Source: Gyrodactylus bullatarudis
Lineage: Eukaryota; Platyhelminthes; Monogenea; Gyrodactylidea; Gyrodactylidae
Length of the DNA stretch: 36,021 nucleotides
Assembly: GCA_012064415.1 (NCBI GenBank)
Contig: SSNU01000086.1
Span: 351,400-387,420, forward strand
Reading direction: 5' to 3'
Below the pieces are notes generated by a model. It had not been told where the DNA came from. It ran no database searches and saw only the letters and a program-made list of their open reading frames with translations. A program made the translations under genes and the position numbers. Shown here piece after piece: positions 21,188 to 31,885 of the stretch (position 1 is its first letter; each line of letters opens with the position of its first letter).

Positions 21188-22085
21188 GTGAATCTTTATG
21201 AAGAAAGTTCACACAGACCCATCATTATAGGGGCTGTGATTGCTGTGGATGGATGTCATATGAAGAACAAGTATAATTACATAGGACTTATGGCTTCTGA
21301 AATTGATGGGAATGGTCAAATATACCCCTTGGCATTTTCCCTTGTACCAACCGAGTCTGAAAAGTATTGGAGATATTTTTTCTATCATCTAAACTTATCT
21401 ATTAAAATCAATGAACGTCCCGATGTTGTAATATTGTCAGACAGAGAAAAAGGTCTTATCAAAGCCGTCGAGTTTGAACTTCCAAAATGCCATCATTCAT
21501 TTTGTCTATTTCATATTGGGCAGAATATCAAGCGGAGAACCTATGGGTTATTGCTAAAGCGAAAAATCCCGAACATATTCTTCATCAAATGAACCTGATT
21601 AAAGAAATTAATGAGGAGGCCCATGACTATATAGCAAACATACCTATGAAAAATTGGATTAGTTTGTATTTCCCAACTTGTCGTTATGGACACCTTACCT
21701 CTAACATAGCTGAATCTGCAAATTCTGCATTAGGAAAAATACGTCATTTACATCCATTCCACGCAATTTACAATTATTGTTCGATCGTCTCCAAAAAATT
21801 TGAAGAAAAAGCATGTTTCTACCGGTTCTATAAGAAGGAATTTAGTTCTAAATTCAGTGAGCATTTTGAACCGGCATCAATTACAGGAAGGAAATTAGAA
21901 GTTTCTAAAGTCACAAACCTTAAAGTCTATAATGTAAGGGACTCTCCAAATTCCGACCTAGTAAGAGTAGTTCAACTTGAAAATTTGTGCGATATTCTGG
22001 GTACCCGTGTGTACATTTATTAGCAGTAGTCTTCACAGAAAATGCTGATATGAAATCTTATGTGAACAAAGCCTTCAAAAAAGAG
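21188..22085 (+). pseudogene. MULE transposase, frameshifted
   Basis: The first part (21188 to about 21530) reads IIIGAVIAVDGCHMKNKYN, then DVVILSDREKGLIKAVE and CLFHIGQNIK. These are the first and second catalytic aspartates and the CxxH motif of Mutator-type transposases. The frame then shifts (by two, equal to minus one) near 21535 and continues to 22023 with AKNPEHILHQM and GHLTSNIAESANSALGKIR, the block with the catalytic glutamate. A second shift near 21995-22005 leads to YPCVHLLAVVFTENADM, the C-x-H half of a SWIM zinc finger, until a TAA at about 22095. A further basic stretch, RKRGRPSLKKRIRGQEEK, follows at about 22170-22230 in yet another segment. The N-terminal DNA-binding part is missing: an in-frame TGA lies at 21176-21178 and the A4 fragment lies just upstream. 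Confidence 0.85.
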
Positions 22086-22355
22086 TCACTTGAATAATGT
22101 ACTCGAAGAATATTTTTGCTTGTGATCTTGATTATATAGCATCATCTAATTTGAAAGAATATTCTGAGAATAGAAAGAGGGGAAGACCCTCTCTGAAAAA
22201 GAGAATTCGAGGTCAAGAAGAAAAAATTTAAGGAAGAATTTAAATAAATTCTTGAAAATAGACTAAAAGTTATTTTCTTAAATCGCTGTTGAAGTCAGAT
22301 CACAGGAGAAAAATCAAACATACTAAGTTTGAAAACAAAACAGATTATTTATGAA

Positions 22356-22548
22356 TAAAATCTAGTAATCCATACTAATTGTGAGCAAAAACATACTAAA
22401 TTTGAAAAAAAACTCAAGCACATACTAAATCTGAAATTTTTCTTACACGTACTTGCGGAAAACGACATACTAGATCTGATTTTTCAATTTAAAAACATAC
22501 TAATTCTGAATAAACGCCCATTGGACATACTAGTTTTGCAAATACCCC
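22356..22548 (-). repeat. Right TIR of the MULE
   Basis: Exact reverse complement of 20312-20504, again with six copies of the motif (read here as CATACTA). Confidence 0.88.
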
Positions 22549-22557
22549 TTTTTTAAA
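22549..22557. repeat. 9-bp target site duplication of the MULE, right copy
   Basis: ttttttaaa, identical to 20303-20311. Confidence 0.8.
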
Positions 22558-22751
22558 TTTAAAATGTTTTTTGATCTATCAAAATTGTAATATTCATGAA
22601 AAATAGGAGAAATTTCGATTTGAGCTATTGAAAAAACTATTCTAATAGGATTTAAATCATTTTTTTGTGAATTCCAGTTAAAATTAAAACATAAAACAAT
22701 AAAAAACGTTTTAAATTTAAAAAAAATTCACAATTTTGTTTATCTTATTCC

Positions 22752-25111
22752 AGAAGCATGGAAAGGTATTTTGAAGCGAAATTTGGTGGGGTTATATTTA
22801 AATACTTGAAGATTAGTTTTTTTAATATCGATGGGCGATTTAAGTAATTTTGCAAAATTTCGTCCAAGTCTTATAAATCTTTTAAATCTTGAAGTAGCGC
22901 CAAATTCCCATATTTCGAACTTTGAGTTGAAATTTTTTGTTGATTACAATGTGAGAGAGTGATCAAATGTTGATTCTTAGGATCACAATAAGACAAAGAA
23001 ATTAAATATGCTGAATCTGGTTGTAAGAATCCCCCCATAATCGTGTCAAAATCGAATTTTGATTTTTTGAAAATTTTCACTATTTGAATGTCGATGAAAC
23101 TTGATATTTCAAGATCCCTGAAAAATGACGAATTTATCAAAAATTTTATTATGATCATTGGTTTTTTTGTCTTATTGTGATCCTAAGAATCAACTTTTGA
23201 TCACTCTCTCACATCATAATCAACAAAAAATTTCAACTCAAAGTTCGAAAAAATGGGAATTTGGCGCTACTTCAAGATTTAAAATTGCCGTATTTTCCTT
23301 AAAAATTGATTTTTATTCTAAATTTTTTTCTCGTGTATCGTGAAAGAGGGCCTTATAATCTAGATTCCATAAAATCTTGATCAAATTCGATTTCTGGATG
23401 AAAAAATTGAAAATTTTGTAAAAATCATAAATTCCCATCTTCATATAAATTAGCTTTATATTATATCTCTATACGTACTAGTTGTGCCTACACTTTCTTG
23501 ATGAATTCTTAATAATCTGAATCAACTTGGAAAACTATTCGCTTCCATAGTTGAGTTTATTGTTTATTAGGAGTAGATTTTTCAAATCTCCAATATTCAG
23601 TTTCTTTAAATGATATATAAAATCTTTTATTTACTTGTGACATTTTTACATAAACTTCAGTAGAGCGGAAAATTTCTCAATTCTCATTTTATCAGTATAT
23701 TTTTTTACAAAAGGTCTTTTTTTCTATTTTCATGTACTATTTCAATTACTTATGTAATAAAAATATATGAAAAATCAAACAGGAACCTAAAAATCCTCAG
23801 AATAAGAAAGTTCACTTGTGAGTAGTCAGTTGAAACTTCGGCTCGATTATGTCACTAGTTTGGAAAAAAATTTTTTCAGAAACTTTAACACAATTCGAAA
23901 TATTTTACACCACTGAATAACTTCTACAGTCAGGCGTTTCAAAATTACCAAAATTGAATTCCTGAAATCTACTCCTATTGTTTATTCACAGCTTTTGACT
24001 ATCGATTTGAATAGTTAACAAATTATTAGAAACACTACCACTAAATTCGTAAAAAATTTAAACTTGTTATTGTTTAAAAACATCTAAAGCTAATATATGA
24101 TAAGAAGATGAGAATTATCTATTTTTACTAAAAGATCTTTTTCTCCGAATGATCTCGAAGACAAGTATTTTTCAAGATTCACAATAAAATGACTCAGAAA
24201 GTTGTTAAAACAAGAAAAAATTACGAAAAAGCTCAAATTGACTTTTTGAATCTCGAGAACGCGTCAAATGTCCACTTGATGATTTGAGCTCGATGATTTC
24301 AAACAATAAATTTCATAGCAAGGAGTTTTAGTAATTTTCTCACAATTTTCAACAATACTGGACAGTATCAGTCTAAAATTTTAGATTGGTATATTTTTTT
24401 CAAAGATTGATTTTCATGAAACCTTAAGTTAACTGGAATCATCTTGAGAAAATCAGATTTCTAGTTTTACTGGGTTACATCAATGACTAAACAAGGTTAT
24501 TAAGAGAGTTAACTGAACTAAATAAATTATTCATGCAATGGAAAACTCTAACCAAGGTGTTAACTCCACTTATAATTATAATAATGTGGGTAACATCTCT
24601 GATCTTTGGCTCATTAGAATATTAGATAAGGTCTATCAAAAATATGGAATAAATTTAATTTTTTCAAGAGGCAGTTCAAGTGTTGAATACTTACGAAATT
24701 TATTGAATATACTCTATACAATGCTTGAAAAGTGTTTAAAATTTATCTTTTAAATTATAATAAAATGCCATTCATTTTTTCATTGTAAAAAAGGTGTACA
24801 AGCAATTGTTTCGATTTAATAGAAATCCATTAGAACATCTATAGTCAAAGGAAACAAATGGAATAAAGTACATTTGTCCAGAAATTCGTGATAAAAATTT
24901 ATAAAAATGTGAAATTTCCTTTTCTTAATATCCAATAATGGCAGGCATAGCTGTCGAAGTTTAATTTTGTTCTCTATAATTATAATCTCAGTTGCATAAC
25001 GTTTTCTAATTTGAAGAAGAAAAGTACACCTGATCAGTGATCACATCTAAGAACAGAAATAATAAATTTTTTCATTTACAAAATAGAAATTGCTAATAAA
25101 TAGTGTGTAAT
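22752..25111. repeat. Tandem repeat unit 1 (2,360 bp)
   Basis: Begins inside the right arm of B3 (agaagcatggaaaggtattt) and ends in tagtgtgtaat. It contains the end of B3, family A copy A5 and about 1.6 kb of AT-rich sequence. Compared with unit 2, I found only two differences by eye, at 22791 and 22830. No convincing gene is inside; one 71-codon frame at 24538-24753 has no recognisable motif. Confidence 0.9.
22871..23450. mobile_element. Palindromic MITE, family A, copy A5
   Basis: The arms share aaatcttgaagtagcgccaa, tttgagttgaaattttttgt and gtgagagagtgatcaaa. The right terminus attcccatcttcatataaat is followed by TA at 23451. The left outer half is missing, cut where the B3 end abuts it. 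Confidence 0.8.
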
Positions 25112-27471
25112 AGAAGCATGGAAAGGTATTTTGAAGCGAAATTTGGTGGGATTATATTTAAATACTTGAAGATTAGTTTTTTTAATATCAATGGGCGATT
25201 TAAGTAATTTTGCAAAATTTCGTCCAAGTCTTATAAATCTTTTAAATCTTGAAGTAGCGCCAAATTCCCATATTTCGAACTTTGAGTTGAAATTTTTTGT
25301 TGATTACAATGTGAGAGAGTGATCAAATGTTGATTCTTAGGATCACAATAAGACAAAGAAATTAAATATGCTGAATCTGGTTGTAAGAATCCCCCCATAA
25401 TCGTGTCAAAATCGAATTTTGATTTTTTGAAAATTTTCACTATTTGAATGTCGATGAAACTTGATATTTCAAGATCCCTGAAAAATGACGAATTTATCAA
25501 AAATTTTATTATGATCATTGGTTTTTTTGTCTTATTGTGATCCTAAGAATCAACTTTTGATCACTCTCTCACATCATAATCAACAAAAAATTTCAACTCA
25601 AAGTTCGAAAAAATGGGAATTTGGCGCTACTTCAAGATTTAAAATTGCCGTATTTTCCTTAAAAATTGATTTTTATTCTAAATTTTTTTCTCGTGTATCG
25701 TGAAAGAGGGCCTTATAATCTAGATTCCATAAAATCTTGATCAAATTCGATTTCTGGATGAAAAAATTGAAAATTTTGTAAAAATCATAAATTCCCATCT
25801 TCATATAAATTAGCTTTATATTATATCTCTATACGTACTAGTTGTGCCTACACTTTCTTGATGAATTCTTAATAATCTGAATCAACTTGGAAAACTATTC
25901 GCTTCCATAGTTGAGTTTATTGTTTATTAGGAGTAGATTTTTCAAATCTCCAATATTCAGTTTCTTTAAATGATATATAAAATCTTTTATTTACTTGTGA
26001 CATTTTTACATAAACTTCAGTAGAGCGGAAAATTTCTCAATTCTCATTTTATCAGTATATTTTTTTACAAAAGGTCTTTTTTTCTATTTTCATGTACTAT
26101 TTCAATTACTTATGTAATAAAAATATATGAAAAATCAAACAGGAACCTAAAAATCCTCAGAATAAGAAAGTTCACTTGTGAGTAGTCAGTTGAAACTTCG
26201 GCTCGATTATGTCACTAGTTTGGAAAAAAATTTTTTCAGAAACTTTAACACAATTCGAAATATTTTACACCACTGAATAACTTCTACAGTCAGGCGTTTC
26301 AAAATTACCAAAATTGAATTCCTGAAATCTACTCCTATTGTTTATTCACAGCTTTTGACTATCGATTTGAATAGTTAACAAATTATTAGAAACACTACCA
26401 CTAAATTCGTAAAAAATTTAAACTTGTTATTGTTTAAAAACATCTAAAGCTAATATATGATAAGAAGATGAGAATTATCTATTTTTACTAAAAGATCTTT
26501 TTCTCCGAATGATCTCGAAGACAAGTATTTTTCAAGATTCACAATAAAATGACTCAGAAAGTTGTTAAAACAAGAAAAAATTACGAAAAAGCTCAAATTG
26601 ACTTTTTGAATCTCGAGAACGCGTCAAATGTCCACTTGATGATTTGAGCTCGATGATTTCAAACAATAAATTTCATAGCAAGGAGTTTTAGTAATTTTCT
26701 CACAATTTTCAACAATACTGGACAGTATCAGTCTAAAATTTTAGATTGGTATATTTTTTTCAAAGATTGATTTTCATGAAACCTTAAGTTAACTGGAATC
26801 ATCTTGAGAAAATCAGATTTCTAGTTTTACTGGGTTACATCAATGACTAAACAAGGTTATTAAGAGAGTTAACTGAACTAAATAAATTATTCATGCAATG
26901 GAAAACTCTAACCAAGGTGTTAACTCCACTTATAATTATAATAATGTGGGTAACATCTCTGATCTTTGGCTCATTAGAATATTAGATAAGGTCTATCAAA
27001 AATATGGAATAAATTTAATTTTTTCAAGAGGCAGTTCAAGTGTTGAATACTTACGAAATTTATTGAATATACTCTATACAATGCTTGAAAAGTGTTTAAA
27101 ATTTATCTTTTAAATTATAATAAAATGCCATTCATTTTTTCATTGTAAAAAAGGTGTACAAGCAATTGTTTCGATTTAATAGAAATCCATTAGAACATCT
27201 ATAGTCAAAGGAAACAAATGGAATAAAGTACATTTGTCCAGAAATTCGTGATAAAAATTTATAAAAATGTGAAATTTCCTTTTCTTAATATCCAATAATG
27301 GCAGGCATAGCTGTCGAAGTTTAATTTTGTTCTCTATAATTATAATCTCAGTTGCATAACGTTTTCTAATTTGAAGAAGAAAAGTACACCTGATCAGTGA
27401 TCACATCTAAGAACAGAAATAATAAATTTTTTCATTTACAAAATAGAAATTGCTAATAAATAGTGTGTAAT
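25112..27471. repeat. Tandem repeat unit 2 (2,360 bp)
   Basis: Copy of unit 1 with a constant offset of 2,360. It has A at 25151 and 25190 where unit 1 has G; the partial third unit shares both A. Confidence 0.9.
25231..25810. mobile_element. Family A copy A5, duplicated in unit 2
   Basis: Same sequence as 22871-23450 at offset 2,360. It is a product of the segmental duplication, not an independent insertion. Confidence 0.85.
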
Positions 27472-27590
27472 AGAAGCATGGAAAGGTATTTTGAAGCGAA
27501 ATTTGGTGGGATTATATTTAAATACTTGAAGATTAGTTTTTTTAATATCAATGGGCGATTTAAGTAATTTTGCAAAATTTCGTCCAAGTC
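27472..27590. repeat. Partial third tandem unit (119 bp)
   Basis: Repeats only the family B terminus at the start of the unit, up to cgtccaagtc. A 12-bp direct repeat, tagtgtgtaata, spans its left junction (27461-27472) and follows its right end (27591-27602). Confidence 0.85.
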
Positions 27591-27602
27591 TAGTGTGTAA
27601 TA

Positions 27603-27808
27603 CAGTAAAAATATTTCTATTGAAACATCTTATTTTTATTGAAACACGAATATTTAACCCCTAATTAAGTATTATTTTTCTTGACCAATCAGAATGAAGC
27701 AAGTGATTTCTATACATTTAGATGGGAAAAAAGTGAGTTTTTGTGAAAATGTGAAAATTCACTGTGTTTCAATAAAAATAAGATGTTTCAATAGAAATAT
27801 TTTTACTG
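27603..27808. mobile_element. Mariner-type MITE, 206 bp
   Basis: The ends CAGTAAAAATATTTCTATTG and the inverted copy at the right (to 27808) form TIRs of about 45 bp, continuing through aaacatcttatttttattg. TA dinucleotides flank both ends (27601-27602, 27809-27810), the Tc1/mariner target signature. No coding sequence. Confidence 0.85.
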
Positions 27809-27842
27809 TAATAATGTAGATTATAGTGATTTTACACATTAA

Positions 27843-28048
27843 CCCTTTCGGTGCCGATGTCCATTTTCCAATTTTTTTGAACCTTTATAACCCTATCAGT
27901 TTGATAGGTTTTTGGATCAATTGAAGTTTAAATTGAAGCCAACAATGTGAACTTGCATTAGTAATATTTTTGGCCAAATAACTTGGTATCTTCATAGCTA
28001 AATTTTTGTTTTCATAAAAATTGTGATATAGTCTCGGAACCAAAAGGG
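27843..28048. mobile_element. piggyBac-type MITE, family C, copy C2
   Basis: TTAA at 27839-27842 and 28049-28052 flank ends CCCTTTCGGTGCCGA and TCGGAACCAAAAGGG, inverted with two mismatches. Length 206 bp, no coding sequence. The partial copy C1 lies at 3408-3540. Confidence 0.85.
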
Positions 28049-28052
28049 TTAA

Positions 28053-29098
28053 CTACTAGCAAAGTGTGGTCACTGGTAATTACTAAATCCAAATGAACTC
28101 TAACATGATCAAGATTTTCTTCTCACACCTAAAGTTAGAAGCAAGTTTGAATTCTATAAAAGAGTCAAATAATATTCAACTCTATCTGCTAAAGCTTCAG
28201 AGATAGCCTTTTTTTGGATCGATAACATCTTAACCTTGTGTTAAAATAATCGTAATCACCGTCTTTACAAACCATATAATCAAATTCGAGTCATGAATAA
28301 AATTCTCTGAGACTTTAAGGGTTAATTGGGCCATATTCTAGCGCTTTTCGGTACTAATTTCTATTCAGAAACTTTTGCATACATATTTATACAGGCCATA
28401 AAAAATGTTGGTTTTTACATTGGATAGGAGGACGCTTAAAATTAATTCATTTGAGATTGCCTCATATAATGTAAAATTAGAAACATTTACAATGTTAAAA
28501 TTTAGTGTCATAGCCCTTTCCTATACGGAATTAAATGGTATTTTTTGAGTTTTCTTAAATATTTAAAGAATTTTCATTTAGGACATGTCAAAAATTAGTA
28601 ACGAGAACCAAAAATGACAACCAAACCTCACAAGAAGTAAAGATTCAGCAGGAGCAGTGAATTTCCGTAACATTGTTCAAGCAACGTTTAGAACTAACTT
28701 GGACTTGCGATATGCTAACACAGGTTTCCTATAAACCCATTCTAAAAACAACAAAATTTCAAGAAAAATCTCCATTTTTAGTTATTAGTTTTAAGAGAGA
28801 ATAATTTTTAGATATTCTTCTTGCGAATAATTAAACCTAATTTAGCAATTAATGTAACTCTTGATGGTCACAAGACTCATTCAATGAATTTTATTCTTAC
28901 GATTAACAAGTTAATCTTAATGCAATATAATCTTGTTGTTAATTGATTTGAAACAAATCTCGTAGTCACAAGAACACCAGGAAACCCAATGCTGACTCTA
29001 ATTAATAAAAGTTGAATTTCAGCTGTAATTGGGGACGAATTTTGCGCAAAACTTTCGCTGTAACTTGTCATCAATACAGTTTAAAATTAAGATAAAGC
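28053..29098. other. AT-rich sequence with a possible piggyBac-type terminus
   Basis: No recognisable gene. The only structured item is gactttaaggg followed by TTAA at 28322-28325, similar to the end at 10660 in inverted orientation. A short frame near 28618-28735 has no motif I know. Confidence 0.35.
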
Positions 29099-29100
29099 TA

Positions 29101-29312
29101 GTAAACGTGAAGATGGGAATTTATGATTTTTACAAAATTCTTAATTTTTTCATCAAAAAATTTAATTTGAGCAAGATTTATTGAAATCTAGATCCTGATG
29201 ACCACTTTGATCATATGAAAATTATGGCATATTTCGAATACCTATTTTTTCAACTTTGAAAATTTTTGTTGATTTTAAATTGAAATTGAGATATAAAAAG
29301 TTTAATTTTATA
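29101..29312. mobile_element. Family A element A6, interrupted by a LINE
   Basis: After TA at 29099-29100 it reads gtgaagatgggaatttatga, tttttcatcaaaaaatttaa and ttttgttgattttaaattg, the left half of family A. The LINE 3' end begins immediately after. Some family A-like sequence (aaattttattatgat) resumes past the LINE's A-tract near 30088. Confidence 0.65.
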
Positions 29313-29317
29313 GATTA

Positions 29318-30072
29318 ATATTGGTACAGAAAATGGTGCTAGATTCTAATACTTTTAGAAATAATCTCAAAATTTTTCATATCAAATGCTTACGTCGTCT
29401 TGTGCCAGTAGAAAAAGGCAGTAGAAGAAATAATTTAAGACTTAAAGCTTATAAAACCTTTGTTTTGAATAATCTTGATTACATCTCTCCACTTGTTCCC
29501 TCTTTATCCATAGAAAAATCTTTGGAGATCGAGCATGTCCAATCCAGGTTTTTGTATTTTCTTTATCCAGATTTAGACTCATAAAATGCACGAATTTTGA
29601 TATCTGGACTTAATCATCTATGGGTTAGAAGATACGCAATAATTTCAAAAACTTTTGTAAAATCAGCAAAAATTTTTGAAAATTCATATAATCTTAGATC
29701 TTCCTCCTTCTCCAATCATTATTTGTTATCTACATATAACATGATTGAAAACAAATTTAAAATATCAGAATGCAATAATTTGACCAATATTAAGGCAATC
29801 ATGTTGCATATTAGATCTAAATTAGATTATACAAAAAGTCTACTTTATCTTCAATAATTCCAGAATGATTTAATGAAATTTCTTGAAGGGCTTATTTAGT
29901 CATTATGTTATTTTTTAAATTTCTTTTATGAAACCTTTTTTCGAAAATTAAATTTATTTATTGCCAACTTATCCAGATAACATTGAATTTATTTTTTATA
30001 TCCCTGTACAGAACTTCTCTATTTTTATTTATTTTGTATATAATTAAATAAATATTGTCTAACAAAAAAAAA
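29318..30072 (+). mobile_element. 5'-truncated LINE 3' end, copy 1
   Basis: Holds the C-terminal part of a non-LTR reverse transcriptase protein (29321-29857), a 3' untranslated region of about 205 bp and an A-tract at 30064-30072. 5' truncation is typical of LINE insertion. A possible short target duplication (aattttat) occurs on both sides but is too AT-rich to trust. Confidence 0.7.
29321..29857 (+). pseudogene. LINE ORF2 C-terminal fragment, one in-frame stop
   Basis: One frame reads LRLKAYKTFVLNNLDYISPL, then EIEHVQSRFLYFLYPDLDS, a TAA at 29582-29584, then ISGLNHLWVRRYAIISKTFV and finally IRSKLDYTKSLLYL. This is the thumb and C-terminal region after the reverse transcriptase palm in LINEs. 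The second copy at 33957-34646 has the same block order, and its tyrosine codon after D-S aligns with this TAA. The catalytic palm is absent, so no activity is possible. Confidence 0.75.
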
Positions 30073-30182
30073 GGAAATCACTAGATTTAAATTTTATTAT
30101 GATTATCGAGAAGTTTGATGTAGTGTTTGATCAAAAGCGAAAAACATAAATATGGTAAATTCTTGCTAATGCTATAAAGCTA

Positions 30183-30528
30183 GTTAATATGAAGATGGGA
30201 ATTTTTGATTTCCCACAATAATGACGAAATTTTGTGAATTTCTGCAGTCGAATTCGAATTCTTTGTCTAATACTGATCTCGAATAACTGCATTTAACTGC
30301 TTCAAATCTTGATTAAAAAAATTGATAAAAATTTCCAGCTCAAATGTTGAAAAAGTGGAAATCTGGTGCATTTTCGAAATTTGAAAACGACCTTATTTAT
30401 TTGAATTTTTTCAGAAATTTTTTTAAATTTCCACAACTTATTAGCTCATTTTGAATTCGAAAAGTTAATTTTTTTCTTGATATCCCAAAAAATCTTTATC
30501 AAATTTGAATTCCTATCTTCATATTAAC
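30183..30528. mobile_element. Palindromic MITE, family A, copy A7 (346 bp)
   Basis: Left end gttaatatgaagatgggaat after TA at 30181-30182; right end cctatcttcatattaac before TA at 30529-30530. The inner arms are diverged. Confidence 0.7.
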
Positions 30529-30530
30529 TA

Positions 30531-31883
30531 GGTGTTGTATCATAATAATAATCTGAGATTCAAGGACTTTTATCAGACTAGGATATCACTTTATTCTAAC
30601 ACCAAATTCTGTCTATAGATGTATGCCTAATCTGTTGACAAATGTTCTTGAATTGAAAACATTATTTCCTATTGGTGAATTAATCTCCCCTCTTCCAGAA
30701 AGGAAAAATTATCATGAATTTTTGCCAGTGGTAAAGAAAACTAATGAAGACAAATTGAAAGTGAACAAACCATCTGCAATACTTGATTACAAGAGACTGT
30801 ATACTGTATTAATGAAAATATAATAAATCCATTTATGATAACTGTATGTATTGATCTCATATGAATCTACAATGTACATACAGTGTATATATAGTAATTT
30901 GATTTAGTTTAGAATTTTAGTTTTCCTCTGGTGTAAGATAAAAAATGAATAAATAACAGTCTTCCCTTCTATAGATTGGAGGCTAGTGTGAGATTTACAC
31001 TTGATTGTTTTCTTTTATTCTTTTTTTTGTTCTACCAGTTGAATACAAAAGATGAGATAAATCTTAAACAGTGAGAATATTTGTACTTTTGTACTACGAA
31101 GAAACAGTAGTAGCCAGAATATCCTAATTTTACAGAAGAGAGAAACTAAATCATTCTACCATTACTTTTTTTCGACTCAAGAATTAACAACAACAAAAGA
31201 GGATATTGGTTTCCTGTCTGATTTGATTACATGTCCAAAAGGAATGTATTTCTGTTCTGTTTACATTGTGAAGAAATCAAGTCTTTAGGCTAGAAAAACA
31301 TGTTTATAAAGAGAAGGAAAGATAAACTTTATCTTGTATCTTATCGTTTCTAGCGTCTGTATTCTTAAATCATCCAAAATGTCCAAATTAATGGAATATA
31401 GAGAAATAGGAATATACCACCAAGGAAAAAGTGAGACTAAACGTATTGCCTATCTTGTCTCAATCTAATATTACAACAGGAAGGATTAAGAAGAGAGAAT
31501 GTCTCAAAATATCGGAAAATTTATTCTGCTGTCTTAAATGACATAAAAATTCCTATTATATGCATTGCAGATGGTAAATATTTTGGCTTGACTTTTTTAT
31601 TTATTTCTGATTAATTTATTTAGCAAAGAGTAATAATACCAATGTTTAATACACTTTAATACACAATGTTTTGCATTCATCAGACCAGATTATATGGACA
31701 GCTTGATATTTTAAGCAAGCTGTTTCACTGAAATGAAAATTTGTCTAGAACAAGTTGTTATAAAGTTGAAGATTTCTTTAAAAAGCAATGTTGAGCGTTT
31801 TGGGAGAACTAGGTTTCAAGTATTTTCGTTTTTTGCCAGATATACAAGGTTTTTCGAAATTTTGTGTGAACCCAAACTAAAAC
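30531..31883. other. AT-rich sequence with one possible exon
   Basis: At 30603-30823 a good splice acceptor (tctgtctatag) precedes a 66-codon frame (LFPIGELISPLPERKNYHEF) ending in TAA, with AATAAA right after. I do not recognise the peptide and no partner exon was found. Nothing else noted in the stretch. Confidence 0.25.
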
Positions 31884-31885
31884 TA

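Larger units (their letters stand above)
20312..22548 (+). mobile_element. Mutator-like element (MULE) with long identical TIRs
   Basis: Starts with ggggtatttgcaaaactagt and ends with its exact reverse complement. The TIRs match without difference over all 193 readable bases, and a perfect 9-bp direct repeat flanks the element. It carries a broken MULE transposase on the plus strand, a family A MITE fragment, and an assembly gap of 493 N. It is inserted in family B element B3. The identical TIRs point to recent movement. Confidence 0.88.
20161..22866. mobile_element. Family B element B3, split by a MULE
   Basis: The left end gacgaaattttgcaaaatta is mirrored at the right end (taattttgcaaaatttcgtc, ending near 22864). 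Arms with ccaccaaatttcgcttcaaa pair as well. Removing the MULE and one copy of its target duplication leaves a palindromic element of about 460 bp, comparable with B1 and B2. Confidence 0.8.

Noticed and set aside
22871..23343. Frames of 95 and 61 codons, and their copies in unit 2
   Set aside because: They are the two arms of palindromic MITE A5; both contain the same arm sequence.
24538..24753. 71-codon frame starting with ATG, repeated at 26898-27113
   Set aside because: It appears twice only because of the tandem duplication, has no recognisable motif and no supporting context.
22752..27590. CRISPR-like or satellite array
   Set aside because: The repeats are 2.36 kb long, only two and a fraction copies, with no regular short spacers.
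27461..27602. 12-bp target duplication of a small element
   Set aside because: The 12-bp repeat flanks a 118-bp piece that is only an internal fragment of a family B arm without own inverted ends, so a duplication junction explains it better.
28618..28735. Short frame with GAVNFRNIVQATFRTN
   Set aside because: It looks protein-like but is under 40 codons; I could not place it in any family.
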